Shown here in pieces: positions 34,599 through 43,264 of a stretch of DNA of 51,130 nucleotides. Each line of letters opens with the position of its first letter. The stretch's first letter is position 1. The notes beneath the pieces were generated by a model, which worked only from the letters and a program-made list of their open reading frames with translations, did not search any database and was not told the DNA's origin. This DNA is from an uncultured Rhodobacterales bacterium (lineage in GTDB: Bacteria; Pseudomonadota; Alphaproteobacteria; Rhodobacterales; Rhodobacteraceae). The stretch lies in the NCBI GenBank assembly GCA_903873585.1, contig CAIQOV010000041.1, positions 1-51,130 on the forward strand. The letters run 5' to 3'. Made by a program: the position numbers and the translations under genes.

Positions 34599-35897
34599 AT
34601 GGCAAATCTGACATCTAACTTCATCGGCATCAAATCCCCCAACCCGTTCTGGCTGGCCTCGGCCCCGCCGACCGACAAGGCCTATAACGTCGAGCGTGCT
34701 TATGAAGCAGGCTGGGGCGGGGTGGTTTGGAAAACGCTTGGGTCCGAAGGGCCGCCCGTGGTGAACGTATCTGGCCCGCGTTACGGGGCGATCTGGGGCG
34801 CAGATCGGCGGTTGTTGGGGTTGAACAACATCGAACTGATCACTGACCGGCCTTTGCAGATCAATCTGGATGAGATCAAAGCCGTCAAACGCAAGTGGCG
34901 CGACCGCGCGCTGGTGATCAGCCTGATGGTGCCCTGTGACGAGGAATCTTGGAAAGACATCCTGCACCGGATTGAAGACACCGAAGCCGACGGGGTGGAA
35001 CTGAACTTTGGCTGCCCGCATGGCATGGCCGAACGGGGCATGGGATCGGCCGTGGGGCAGGTGCCGGAATATATCGAAATGGTGACGCGCTGGGTGAAAA
35101 AACACTCACGCATGCCCTGCATTGTGAAATTAACGCCCAATATCAATGACATCCGCAAACCTGCTGAAGCCGCTCATCGCGGCGGGGCGGATGCGGTGTC
35201 TTTGATCAACACGATCAACTCGATCACCTCGGTCAACCTTGACAGCTTTGCGCCCGAACCGATGATTGACGGCAAGGGCACGCATGGGGGGTATTGCGGC
35301 CCTGCGGTCAAGCCCATTGCGCTGAACATGGTGGCCGAGATTGCGCGCAACCCTGCCACGCGTGATCTGCCCATCAGCGGCATTGGCGGCGTGACAACTT
35401 GGCGCGATGCGGCAGAGTTTTTGGCCCTTGGGGCGGGCAATGTGCAGGTGTGCACGGCGGCGATGACCTACGGGTTCAAGATCGTGTCAGAGATGATCTC
35501 GGGCCTGTCGGACTATCTGGATGACAAGGGGATGGCGCTTTCTGATCTGGTCGGGCGTGCCACACCCAACGTCACCGACTGGCAGTTCTTGAACCTGAAC
35601 TACGTCACCAAAGCGGTGATCAACCAAGACGATTGCATCAAATGCGGGCGCTGTTTTGCGGCGTGCGAAGACACCAGCCACCAAGCCATCGCGATGAGCG
35701 CCGACCGCACCTTTACCGTCAAGGATGAGGAATGCGTGGCTTGCAACCTGTGCGTCAACGTCTGCCCTGTGCAAGATTGCATCACGATGGTTGAAGTGCC
35801 CAAGGGCGGGGTTGATCTGCGCACGGGGCGCAAGGTGGGCGATTATGCCAATTGGACGATGCATCCCAACAACCCCTCGGTTGCCGCGGCGGAATGA
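34599..35897 (+). CDS. preA: NAD-dependent dihydropyrimidine dehydrogenase, PreA subunit
   Basis: The FMN/Fe-S catalytic subunit. 432 residues: a dihydroorotate-dehydrogenase-like TIM barrel (NPFWLASAPPTDK near residue 15, GVVWKTLGSEGPPVVNVSGPRYG near 40, VELNFGCPHGMAERGMG near 133 with the catalytic Cys, ISGIGGVTTWRDAAEFLALGAGNVQVCTA near 262) followed by two C-terminal 4Fe-4S clusters, CIKCGRCFAAC and CVACNLCVNVCP (about 346-390). The last codons overlap the start of a DddQ-type DMSP lyase gene (ATGA at 35894). No dihydropyrimidinase or beta-ureidopropionase gene is adjacent, unlike usual pyd clusters. Confidence 0.93.
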   Translation: MANLTSNFIGIKSPNPFWLASAPPTDKAYNVERAYEAGWGGVVWKTLGSEGPPVVNVSGPRYGAIWGADRRLLGLNNIELITDRPLQINLDEIKAVKRKWRDRALVISLMVPCDEESWKDILHRIEDTEADGVELNFGCPHGMAERGMGSAVGQVPEYIEMVTRWVKKHSRMPCIVKLTPNINDIRKPAEAAHRGGADAVSLINTINSITSVNLDSFAPEPMIDGKGTHGGYCGPAVKPIALNMVAEIARNPATRDLPISGIGGVTTWRDAAEFLALGAGNVQVCTAAMTYGFKIVSEMISGLSDYLDDKGMALSDLVGRATPNVTDWQFLNLNYVTKAVINQDDCIKCGRCFAACEDTSHQAIAMSADRTFTVKDEECVACNLCVNVCPVQDCITMVEVPKGGVDLRTGRKVGDYANWTMHPNNPSVAAAE

Positions 35898-36484
35898 TAC
35901 GCGCTGCGGGTTTGCAGCGGGTGGTGGATGCCGCAGCGCTGGCTTTCGCGGGGGCAGAGATGTCTGCGCCCGCGAAGGCGGCTTTGGGCAGGGTGTTTGA
36001 ACGGTTGACCACGGTGCATCCTGCCGTGGCTGGCCTTGCAGAGGATTTGCCCGTTTTATCTTCGCTGCCCCAAGCTGTGGCCAACCTGAAAAAGCGCGGC
36101 GATAGCCTTTCGGCCTTGGGCCTTGCGGTGGCTGACATTGCGCCCGATTTGCCTTGGACCACGCGCAAGAGCGTCGGCCCCACGGCCAGCGCGGGGTTTG
36201 AGTGTGCCCATGCCAATGCGGTGCTGATCGGCCCGAACGGGTTAGAACCGCGGCAGGATGTTTGGGTGGGCCTTAGCCTGATGGCGCCGCACACGCGTTA
36301 TCCTGACCATGACCATGGGCCGGAAGAGGTGTATCTGCTGCTGTCAGACGGCGCTTTTTTGCAAGGCGATGCCGATTGGTTGGCACGCAGCGCGGGCCAA
36401 ACCGTTTATAACACTCCGTGGATTGCCCATGCGATGCGCGCCACGGACCAGCCCTTTTTGGCGCTGTGGTGTTTGCCGGTCTAA
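35894..36484 (+). CDS. DddQ/DddL-family cupin, probable dimethylsulphoniopropionate (DMSP) lyase
   Basis: A 196-residue protein of the DddL/DddQ cupin family, which cleaves DMSP to dimethyl sulphide and acrylate at a metal centre. Seen: FECAHANAVLIGPNGLEPRQDVWVGLSLMAPHTRYPDHDHGPEEVY (about residues 102-147) and the C-terminal WIAHAMRATDQPFLALW. Tyr136, His141, Glu145, Tyr147 and His179 align at a constant offset of 16 with the residues I recall as essential in DddQ (120, 125, 129, 131, 163), so the active site appears complete. The start overlaps the preA stop as ATGA, coupling it to dihydropyrimidine dehydrogenase genes. I leave the symbol blank because dddQ and dddL cannot be separated without an alignment. 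Confidence 0.8.
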   Translation: MIRAAGLQRVVDAAALAFAGAEMSAPAKAALGRVFERLTTVHPAVAGLAEDLPVLSSLPQAVANLKKRGDSLSALGLAVADIAPDLPWTTRKSVGPTASAGFECAHANAVLIGPNGLEPRQDVWVGLSLMAPHTRYPDHDHGPEEVYLLLSDGAFLQGDADWLARSAGQTVYNTPWIAHAMRATDQPFLALWCLPV

Positions 36485-36545
36485 GGTGCTGGAAACTTGG
36501 GCCATCAGCGCCCATATCTAAGCTGTGCAAGCCAAGGGGATCATG

Positions 36546-37553
36546 ATGCGCTATTCACTGTTAGACCTCGCCCCCGTTGTCGAAGGCCAAACGCCGCGCG
36601 ATGCGCTGCGCCATGCCGGTGATCTGGCGCAAAAGGCCGAAAGCTGGGGCTATCATCGCTATTGGCTGGCCGAGCATCACAATATGCCCGGCATCGCCAG
36701 TGCAGCGACGGCGGTGGTGGTGGGCCATGTGGCGGCCCAAACCAAGACGATCCGCGTTGGGGCAGGGGGCATTATGCTGCCCAACCATTCGCCCTTAGTG
36801 ATCGCGGAACAGTTCGGCACGCTGGACGCGCTGTTTCCCGGCCGCATCGACCTTGGCCTTGGCCGCGCGCCCGGGTCTGATATGGCAACGGCGCGTGCGT
36901 TGCGGCGCAATATGGAAGCGTCGGACAATTTCCCGCAAGATGTGGTGGAACTGCTGCACTACCTTGATGCGCCCGATGCAAAAGCGCCGATTCGGGCTTG
37001 CCCGGGTGAAGGATCACAAGTGCCGGTGTGGATCTTGGGGTCAAGCCTTTACGGGGCCCAATTGGCGGCCTATCTGGGGCTGCCCTATGCCTTTGCCAGC
37101 CACTTCGCCCCCGCCCAACTGGCAGAGGCGGCGCAGGTGTATCGCAGCGCCTTTCGCCCCTCAATCTGGCGGCAGACGCCTTATTTCATGATGGCGATTG
37201 GCCTTTGCGCGGCGGCAACGGATGCCGAAGCGAACTTGCTGCGGTCAAGCCAAGTGATCTCTTTTGCCCGTTTGCGCACCGGCCAGCCGGGGCTATTGCC
37301 GCCGCCCCAAGCCGATCTGTCGCATATTCCGGCCCAAGTGCTGGCGGGGGTGGATCAGGCCCTGTCTTGTGCAGCCGTTGGGTCGCCCCACACGGTGCAG
37401 CGCGCTTTGGCAGAGTTGATCGCGCAGTATCAGCCCGATGAAGTGCTGCTGACCGGCATGATGCATTCGCACACCGCAAGGCTGGAATCTTTCCGCATCG
37501 GGGCCGAAGCGATGCGCGCCCTTGGGGCTGTGCCGTCAGATCTTGCGGCTTAG
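36546..37553 (+). CDS. Luciferase-like (LLM class) flavin-dependent oxidoreductase
   Basis: A 335-residue bacterial-luciferase-like protein, which uses reduced flavin for mono-oxygenation or transfers hydride via F420/FMN. Seen: [21 protein letters not shown] (start), [77 protein letters not shown] (about residues 37-113), the hallmark of luciferase family group 1. Two adjacent ATG codons occur at 36543 and 36546; AAGGGG is better spaced for the second. It lies 61 bases after the DMSP-lyase-like gene on the same strand, possibly co-transcribed. Its stop overlaps by 4 bases the stop of the convergent small gene. The substrate is unknown. Confidence 0.88.
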   Translation: MRYSLLDLAPVVEGQTPRDALRHAGDLAQKAESWGYHRYWLAEHHNMPGIASAATAVVVGHVAAQTKTIRVGAGGIMLPNHSPLVIAEQFGTLDALFPGRIDLGLGRAPGSDMATARALRRNMEASDNFPQDVVELLHYLDAPDAKAPIRACPGEGSQVPVWILGSSLYGAQLAAYLGLPYAFASHFAPAQLAEAAQVYRSAFRPSIWRQTPYFMMAIGLCAAATDAEANLLRSSQVISFARLRTGQPGLLPPPQADLSHIPAQVLAGVDQALSCAAVGSPHTVQRALAELIAQYQPDEVLLTGMMHSHTARLESFRIGAEAMRALGAVPSDLAA

Positions 37554-37930
37554 GCTGACAACAGGGTCAAACGGCCCTGTGGGCCTGCGGCGCGCAACTC
37601 GTCTTGCACGATGGTTCGGTCGGGCAAGGCGGGGCCGATAACCAAAATGCGGCCACGGTAGCCCAAACGCTCTAGGTGCTGGATCACCTCTAGCGCGTCG
37701 CGCGCTTGGCCAAACAAGGGCATCACGATGGTGGCAGGGGCCAGCCGCGCCAAGGTGGCCGCTGTCAGATCGCCAACCCCGATATGGCTGACACGGCGCG
37801 GGGGAACCTGACCTGCGGGGGCGAACAGACGGGGGCAGTCGATGGCAACTGTGTTGGTTTGCAAAACAATGTTATCGTTCGCGCTTCTGTTGACCCAGTT
37901 GGGATAGGGGGCTGGCAAGCGGAGTGTCAT
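37550..37930 (-). CDS. Hypothetical protein of 126 residues
   Basis: I do not recognise a named family. The chosen ATG at 37930 has AAAGGA seven bases upstream; an ATG 18 bases earlier is possible. The N-terminal third is Asn- and Pro-rich ([20 protein letters not shown]). The C-terminal half (about residues 55-126) has alternating hydrophobic strands and helices: [18 protein letters not shown], then [38 protein letters not shown]. This looks like half of a receiver or Rossmann-like alpha/beta domain, with no catalytic motif. It diverges from phoR across 217 bases and overlaps the stop of the luciferase-like gene by 4 bases. Codon use resembles its neighbours, so I regard it as a real gene. 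Confidence 0.7.
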   Translation of the reverse strand: MTLRLPAPYPNWVNRSANDNIVLQTNTVAIDCPRLFAPAGQVPPRRVSHIGVGDLTAATLARLAPATIVMPLFGQARDALEVIQHLERLGYRGRILVIGPALPDRTIVQDELRAAGPQGRLTLLSA

Positions 37931-38147
37931 GGTTCGTCCTTTTGTCATCTTGGCCCTGTTTTACGCCTTTATGCTGAAAAAAACACGCACACATTAGCAT
38001 AGGTTACTACCCCTTTTCATTTTTCAGCCCCACCCAACTTGGCACTGGACGCGGTAGGTGGGAACGTGAAACCTTCCTGTCGCGAAACGATGCTATGGGA
38101 TTTTGCACGCAGCCCAAGGTGGGGTGCTTTGAAAAGTTGGTGGGCAT

Positions 38148-39167
38148 ATGGATCAAGACACGTTGAACGAGGTCCTGGCAGGCCTGCCCCTTCCCGCGCT
38201 GATGATTGGCGCGGACGAGCGGATTTCGGGCTGCAACGCCGCAGCACAGGCCCTGTTGGGGGCGGGAATCATCGGGCGGCACCACGCCTTTGTGCTGCGC
38301 CAGCCCGATGTGTTGTCGGCGATTTCAACCGCGCTGCGCAGCCGCCTTTTGGCCGAGGCGCGCCATGTCATCCCCGGCCCCAGCCACGAGGTTATTCACC
38401 GCGTGACCGCAGCGCCTGTTGGGCGCGCGGTTTTGTGCACCTTTGAAGACTTGTCAGACCGCGAACAAATGGACACGATGCGCCGCGATTTTGTGGCCAA
38501 CGTCAGCCATGAACTGCGCACGCCGCTGACCTCGGTTCTTGGGTTTATCGAAACCTTGCGCGGCCCTGCGCGCGAAGACGCCAGCGCGCGCGACCGCTTT
38601 TTGGCCATCATGCAGACCGAAGCCGAACGCATGGTGCGCTTGGTGCGCGACCTGTCGCACCTGTCAAAGGTTGAAGCGCAAGAACGCCAGCGCCCGACCG
38701 ACCGCCACGATGTGGCACGGCTGATCTTTTCCGCCGCTCAATCGCTGCGCCCTATGGCCGATGCGGCCCATGTGCGCTTGGTGCTGACCGGATTGGATCA
38801 ACCGGTCGAGATTTTGGCCGATCCCGACCAGATCACCCAAATCGCCACGAACCTGATCGAGAATGCGATCAAATATGGCGGGTCGGGCAAAGAGGTGCAG
38901 GTAACCCTAAGCCATGAGAGCACGCCGCGTGGGCCAAAGGTGCGGCTGGCGGTGAAAGACCAAGGCGAAGGCATTGATTCTTTTCACCTTCCGCGCTTGG
39001 CCGAAAGGTTTTACCGCATTGACGGGCACCGCAGCCGTGAAAAGGGTGGCACGGGTTTGGGCTTGGCCATTGTCAAACACATCGCCCATCGTCACCGTGG
39101 CCGCTTGGTGATTGACAGCGTGCCGGGCCAAGGATCAACCTTTGCGGTGGTGTTGCCCGAGAACTGA
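38148..39167 (+). CDS. phoR: Phosphate-regulon sensor histidine kinase PhoR
   Basis: A 339-residue sensor kinase. It has a PAS-like N-terminal domain (MIGADERISGCNAAAQALLG, about residues 19-38), a HisKA domain with the phospho-acceptor His121 in DFVANVSHELRTPLTSVLGFIETLRGPA, and an HATPase domain with N box NLIENAIKYGG, G1 box VKDQGEGI and G2 box RSREKGGTGLGLAIVKHIAHRHRG. No membrane helix is evident, so this PhoR looks soluble, or associated with the membrane through PstSCAB-PhoU rather than by its own anchor. It precedes pstSCAB-phoU-phoB by 157 bases, so it has its own start of transcription while the pst operon has a separate PHO-box promoter. It phosphorylates PhoB when phosphate is low. 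Confidence 0.93.
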   Translation: MDQDTLNEVLAGLPLPALMIGADERISGCNAAAQALLGAGIIGRHHAFVLRQPDVLSAISTALRSRLLAEARHVIPGPSHEVIHRVTAAPVGRAVLCTFEDLSDREQMDTMRRDFVANVSHELRTPLTSVLGFIETLRGPAREDASARDRFLAIMQTEAERMVRLVRDLSHLSKVEAQERQRPTDRHDVARLIFSAAQSLRPMADAAHVRLVLTGLDQPVEILADPDQITQIATNLIENAIKYGGSGKEVQVTLSHESTPRGPKVRLAVKDQGEGIDSFHLPRLAERFYRIDGHRSREKGGTGLGLAIVKHIAHRHRGRLVIDSVPGQGSTFAVVLPEN

Positions 39168-39210
39168 ATTTTTCGCCCTTTGCTTGCGGCGATCACCACG
39201 ACCTGCACCG

Positions 39211-39243
39211 TTGTCATGTTACTGTTACACAAGTGTCGCAAAA
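39211..39243 (+). promoter_or_regulatory. PHO box (three 11-base direct repeats) upstream of pstS
   Basis: TTGTCATGTTA (39211-39221), CTGTTACACAA (39222-39232) and GTGTCGCAAAA (39233-39243) are contiguous 11-base units, each beginning with a (T/C/G)TGT(C/T) motif. The first two together match the known PhoB consensus CTGTCATAAAACTGTCACA at most positions. The site lies about 80 bases before the pstS start, where PhoB would recruit RNA polymerase. Three units would allow binding of more than one PhoB dimer. Confidence 0.75.
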
Positions 39244-39324
39244 CTGCGGTGCAGCAGCCTTACATCGGGGCTGAGAGAAAGGGTCATTCGGGATTCTTTT
39301 CTGCCGTGTTGACTGGAAAAATCT

Positions 39325-40380
39325 ATGTCGCTTATGAAGGTTTCCGCCACGGGTTTGGCGATTTTGGCAGTTTCGGCTTTGGGTGCGCAGGCGCGTGACC
39401 AGTTGCAAATCGCCGGTTCTTCGACCGTTTTGCCCTATGCCACCATTGTGGCCGAAGCGTTTGGGGAACAGGGCACTTTCAAGACGCCGGTCGTCGAAGG
39501 CGGCGGGTCGGGTGCAGGGCGGGCGGCTTTGTGCAAGGGCGTGGGCGAAGACACGATCGACATCGCCAATTCGTCGTCGAAGATCAAACAATCCGATATC
39601 GACACTTGCACCGCCAATGGTGTGACCGAAATTATGGAAATTCGCATCGGTTACGACGGCGTTGTGTTCGCCTCTGACTTTGGCGGCCCTGATTTTGCTT
39701 TGACCTCGGCGGATGTTTACGCAGCCCTTGGCGCGCAGGTGGTGAAGGATGGGGCTTTGGTGGCGAACGGCGCAAAGGCTTGGGCTGATGTGAATGCCGC
39801 TTTGCCCGCACAAGAGATTATGGCGCTGATCCCCGGTTCTAAGCACGGCACGCGCGAAGTGTTCAACCAAAAGGTGATCGAAGCAGGCTGCAAAGCCACG
39901 GGCGCTTATGATTTGTTCCTTGCCGCCTCGACCGGTGCGGATGACAAGGCCAAGGATGCCGATGCCATCAAAGCCTGCGATACGCTGCGCGGGGACGGCG
40001 TTGTGACAGAAATTGACGGCGACTACACCGAAACCCTGTCGCGTTTGGCCGCAAACAAGCAGGCTGTGGGTGTGTTTGGCCTGTCGTTTTATGAAAACAA
40101 CACCGACAAGCTGAAAGTGGCGTCGATGGACGGTATTGTTCCGTCAACCGCGACGATTGCGGATGGGTCTTACCCCGTGTCGCGCCCGTTGTTCATGTAT
40201 GTGAAAAAGCAGCACATCGGTGTGGTGCCGGGCCTGCAAGAATACCTCGATTTCTTCATGTCCGATGACATGGTGGGGCCAGAAGGTGCGCTGGTGGAAT
40301 ATGGTCTGGTGTCTGACCCCGAACTGGCTGCAACCCAAGCGGCTGTTAAAGCGGGCACCTTGATGGAACCGTTGAAGTAA
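39325..40380 (+). CDS. pstS: Phosphate-binding periplasmic protein PstS
   Basis: A 351-residue periplasmic phosphate-binding protein of the Pst ABC importer. Seen: a signal peptide (MSLMKVSATGLAILAVSALGAQA), then DQLQIAGSSTVLPYATIVAEAFGEQG (about residues 25-50) with the GSST phosphate-binding turn, VEGGGSGAGRAALCKG near 58, IANSSSKIK, and PGSKHGTREVFNQKVIEAGC near 172 with the Ser/Arg residues that hold the anion. An alternative ATG occurs 9 bases downstream. It is preceded by a PHO box and followed by a strong hairpin before pstC, an arrangement that would give more PstS than membrane components. Confidence 0.95.
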   Translation: MSLMKVSATGLAILAVSALGAQARDQLQIAGSSTVLPYATIVAEAFGEQGTFKTPVVEGGGSGAGRAALCKGVGEDTIDIANSSSKIKQSDIDTCTANGVTEIMEIRIGYDGVVFASDFGGPDFALTSADVYAALGAQVVKDGALVANGAKAWADVNAALPAQEIMALIPGSKHGTREVFNQKVIEAGCKATGAYDLFLAASTGADDKAKDADAIKACDTLRGDGVVTEIDGDYTETLSRLAANKQAVGVFGLSFYENNTDKLKVASMDGIVPSTATIADGSYPVSRPLFMYVKKQHIGVVPGLQEYLDFFMSDDMVGPEGALVEYGLVSDPELAATQAAVKAGTLMEPLK

Positions 40381-40388
40381 ATCCTACA

Positions 40389-40416
40389 GGCGCGCGAAGA
40401 TCTCGCGCGCCTTTCT
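40389..40416 (+). terminator. Hairpin between pstS and pstC (partial terminator or RNA-stability element)
   Basis: GGCGCGCGA (40389-40397) pairs perfectly with TCGCGCGCC (40403-40411) around AGATC, followed by TTTCT. It starts 9 bases after the pstS stop and ends about 20 bases before the pstC start. It likely causes partial termination or protects the pstS message, so that PstS is made in excess over PstC, PstA and PstB. Confidence 0.65.
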
Positions 40417-40435
40417 CTAGCCGTGCAGGACGATC

Positions 40436-41884
40436 ATGAGCCTTGGCCTTTTAGTTTTGACTGTTCTTGCGCTGGCAGCGCTTGGCTATGCCATAGGGCG
40501 CCGCAGGGCCATGGCGACCGCGGGCGGTGATCTGCGCAAGCTGCATTCCTTGCCGACATTTTATGGCTGGATCACGGCCCTTGGGGTCTTGATACCGGTT
40601 TTCACGGTCACGGTGATCTGGCTGTTTGCCGAAGGTTTTGTGATCCATAACAGCGCCTTGTCGCATATTGATCCGGCAGATGTGCCTGCGGACAGTTCGG
40701 TCAACCTGATGATGGCTGACGTGACCCGTCTGGCAGAGGGTCTGTCGGTGCTTCAGGCCAAAGGCACCGATGTGCCCGCAGTTGAACAAGACATCGAAGC
40801 GCTGAAAACCGCGCTTGGCGATGCGGGGGTTGCGATGGGCAACGATCCGACCCCGTCGATGATTGCGGCCGCCGAAGCGGTGCGCGGCACGGCAAAAGCG
40901 TCGCGGCTTGGGTTGAGCGTGGTAAGTTTGATCTTGGCCGTGGCAGGCTTGGCTTGGGGCCTGCGCCGCATCTCCCCCGACTTTCGCGCCCGCAATGCGA
41001 CCGAGAAAGTCTCTTTGGGCATGTTGATTGCCGCCTCGTTGATTGCGGTGATGACCACGGTGGGCATCGTCTTTTCGCTTTTGGCCAATACGGTGCATTT
41101 CTTTAGCATCTATCCGGCCACGACCTTCTTCTTCTCACCCACATGGGATCCAAAGTTTGGCGGTGGATCGACCTTGGGGATTTTGCCTTTGGTTTGGGGC
41201 ACGCTGTATGTGTCGGTGATCTCACTGGTGGTGGCTGTGCCGATTGGGTTGTTCTCGGCGATTTATCTGGCGGAATATGCGTCACGTCGGGTGCGCGGCA
41301 TTGTCAAACCGCTGATCGAGGTGTTGGCGGGCATTCCGACCATCGTTTACGGCCTGTTTGCCCTGATCACCGTTGGCCCCTTGCTGCGCGACTGGATCGC
41401 GATGCCGATGGGCATTGGCAATTCGTCATCAACCGTGATGACGGCGGGTTTGGTGATGGGGATCATGATTATTCCCTTCGTCTCGTCGCTGTCAGACGAC
41501 ATTATCAACGCCGTGCCACAATCGCTGCGCGATGGGTCTTTGGGCTTGGGGGCCACGCCTTCGGAAACCATCCGCCAAGTCGTGATCCCCGCCGCCTTGC
41601 CCGGTATCGTTGGCGCCATTTTGCTGGCGGCATCGCGCGCGATTGGTGAGACGATGATCGTGGTTTTGGGGGCAGGGGCTGCGGCCAAACTGTCGCTGAA
41701 CCCGTTTGAGGCGATGACCACCGTCACCGTCAAGATCGTCAGCCAGTTGACCGGCGATACCGAATTCGCCTCGCCCGAAACGCTGGTGGCTTTCGCGCTT
41801 GGCTTGACGCTTTTCACCTTCACCTTGGGCCTAAACGTGGTGGCGCTGGTGATTGTGCGCAAATATCGGGAGCAATACGAATGA
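40436..41884 (+). CDS. pstC: Phosphate ABC transporter permease PstC
   Basis: A 482-residue inner-membrane permease, longer than the roughly 320 residues of E. coli PstC. The N-terminal third adds membrane segments (LGLLVLTVLALAALGYAIG; TALGVLIPVFTVTVIWLFA) and a large loop with Ala- and Asp-rich sequence (about residues 75-150). The permease core starts near 195 (LGMLIAASLIAVMTTVGIVFSLL) and contains the ABC-coupling helix LGATPSETIRQVVIPAALPGIVGAILLAASRAIGETM (about 368-404). This extended form is common in alphaproteobacteria. A CAGGA site precedes the ATG; its stop overlaps the pstA start (ATGA). Confidence 0.93.
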   Translation: MSLGLLVLTVLALAALGYAIGRRRAMATAGGDLRKLHSLPTFYGWITALGVLIPVFTVTVIWLFAEGFVIHNSALSHIDPADVPADSSVNLMMADVTRLAEGLSVLQAKGTDVPAVEQDIEALKTALGDAGVAMGNDPTPSMIAAAEAVRGTAKASRLGLSVVSLILAVAGLAWGLRRISPDFRARNATEKVSLGMLIAASLIAVMTTVGIVFSLLANTVHFFSIYPATTFFFSPTWDPKFGGGSTLGILPLVWGTLYVSVISLVVAVPIGLFSAIYLAEYASRRVRGIVKPLIEVLAGIPTIVYGLFALITVGPLLRDWIAMPMGIGNSSSTVMTAGLVMGIMIIPFVSSLSDDIINAVPQSLRDGSLGLGATPSETIRQVVIPAALPGIVGAILLAASRAIGETMIVVLGAGAAAKLSLNPFEAMTTVTVKIVSQLTGDTEFASPETLVAFALGLTLFTFTLGLNVVALVIVRKYREQYE

Positions 41885-43248
41885 CCAACGGTCCGATCAC
41901 GGCAGAGCCAATGGCCGCCCCCGAACAACCGCGCACCACGCATTCGCTGTTTGCGCCCGATAAGCGCACCGCAATGCGCAACGCCCAAGAAACGCGGTTT
42001 CGCGCTTATGGGTTGGTTGCGATTGTCATCGCCTTGCTGGCGCTGGTGTGGCTGCTGATCTCGATCTTCTCGGCAGGGCTTCCGGCCTTTCGCCAGACCT
42101 TTGTTGAAATTCCGATCCTGCTGGACGCCAAGGTTTTGGATAAAGCGGGCCACGGCGATCCGGCGGAAATGGCCTCTGTCACCACGATTGGCTATGGCAA
42201 GCTGATCGGCAAGGCTTTGGCGACCGAGGTTGAAGCCAAGGGCATCGACATCGGCGCTATGACCCCCAAAGACCTTGTCGGCATGGTGTCAGAAAACGCC
42301 GCCGCTGATCTGCGCGATATGGTGCTGGCCAACCCCAAACTGCTGGGCACAACGGTGCAGTTCACGGCTTTGGCCAATGGGCGGATTGACGGCTATTTCA
42401 AGGGCCGTGTCACGATGGAAACGGCGGCGCGTGATAACAACACCTCGCCCGAAAAGCTGATGCTGGCCGATAAACTGGTGGCGGCGGGCATGATGGAAAT
42501 GCGCCTGAACACCGGCTTTTTGTCGATGCCCGACGCGTCAGACAAACGCCCCGAAGCGGCTGGCTTGGGCGTGGCCATCATAGGCTCGTTGTATATGATG
42601 GCGGTGGTTTTGTGCTTGGCCTTGCCCATCGGGGTGGCGGCTTCGGTGTATCTTGAAGAATTCGCGCCCAAGAACCGCTGGACCGATTTGATCGAGGTGA
42701 ACATTGCCAACCTCGCCGCCGTTCCTTCGATTGTTTACGGCATCTTGGGCCTGTCGTTCTTCATCAACTTTGCCGGCCTGCCGCAATCGGCCCCGATCGT
42801 GGGCGGCTTGGTGCTGACGCTGATGACCCTGCCGCGCATCATCATCCCGACACGCGCGGCGCTGAAAGCTGTGCCCCCGTCGATCCGCGATGCGGCTTTG
42901 GGGGTTGGGGCATCAAAGCTGCAAACCGTCACGCATCATGTGCTTCCCCTTGCTATGCCCGGCGTGCTGACCGGCACGATCATCGGCCTTGCCCAAGCCC
43001 TGGGCGAAACTGCCCCCTTGCTGCTGATCGGCATGGTGGCCTTTGTGCGCGACTTTCCCGGTGCGCCGCTGTCTGGCCTGTTTGACCCCGCCTCGGCCCT
43101 GCCGGTGCAGATTTACAACTGGACCCAGCGTGGCGATCCGGGCTTTGTGGAACGCGCATCAGGTGCCATCATCGTGCTGTTGGTCTTCCTAATCGTTATG
43201 AACACCGCCGCCATCATCCTGCGTCGCCGCTATGAACGCCGCTGGTAA
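41881..43248 (+). CDS. pstA: Phosphate ABC transporter permease PstA
   Basis: A 455-residue inner-membrane permease with a soluble N-terminus, a first helix ([21 protein letters not shown], about residues 43-63), a periplasmic region of about 150 residues, and then the permease core ([36 protein letters not shown] near 235; [49 protein letters not shown] near 340) with the EAA-type coupling loop. It is longer than enterobacterial PstA, like the PstC here. It is translationally coupled to pstC by ATGA overlap and followed after 16 bases by pstB with a clear AGGAG. Confidence 0.93.
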   Translation: MTNGPITAEPMAAPEQPRTTHSLFAPDKRTAMRNAQETRFRAYGLVAIVIALLALVWLLISIFSAGLPAFRQTFVEIPILLDAKVLDKAGHGDPAEMASVTTIGYGKLIGKALATEVEAKGIDIGAMTPKDLVGMVSENAAADLRDMVLANPKLLGTTVQFTALANGRIDGYFKGRVTMETAARDNNTSPEKLMLADKLVAAGMMEMRLNTGFLSMPDASDKRPEAAGLGVAIIGSLYMMAVVLCLALPIGVAASVYLEEFAPKNRWTDLIEVNIANLAAVPSIVYGILGLSFFINFAGLPQSAPIVGGLVLTLMTLPRIIIPTRAALKAVPPSIRDAALGVGASKLQTVTHHVLPLAMPGVLTGTIIGLAQALGETAPLLLIGMVAFVRDFPGAPLSGLFDPASALPVQIYNWTQRGDPGFVERASGAIIVLLVFLIVMNTAAIILRRRYERRW

Positions 43249-43264
43249 GCAGGAGAATCCCCCC

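Noticed and set aside
38080-38100. CTGTCGCGAAACGATGCT as a PHO box for phoR
   Set aside because: Only the first half agrees with the PhoB consensus; the second half has few matching positions, so I do not annotate it.
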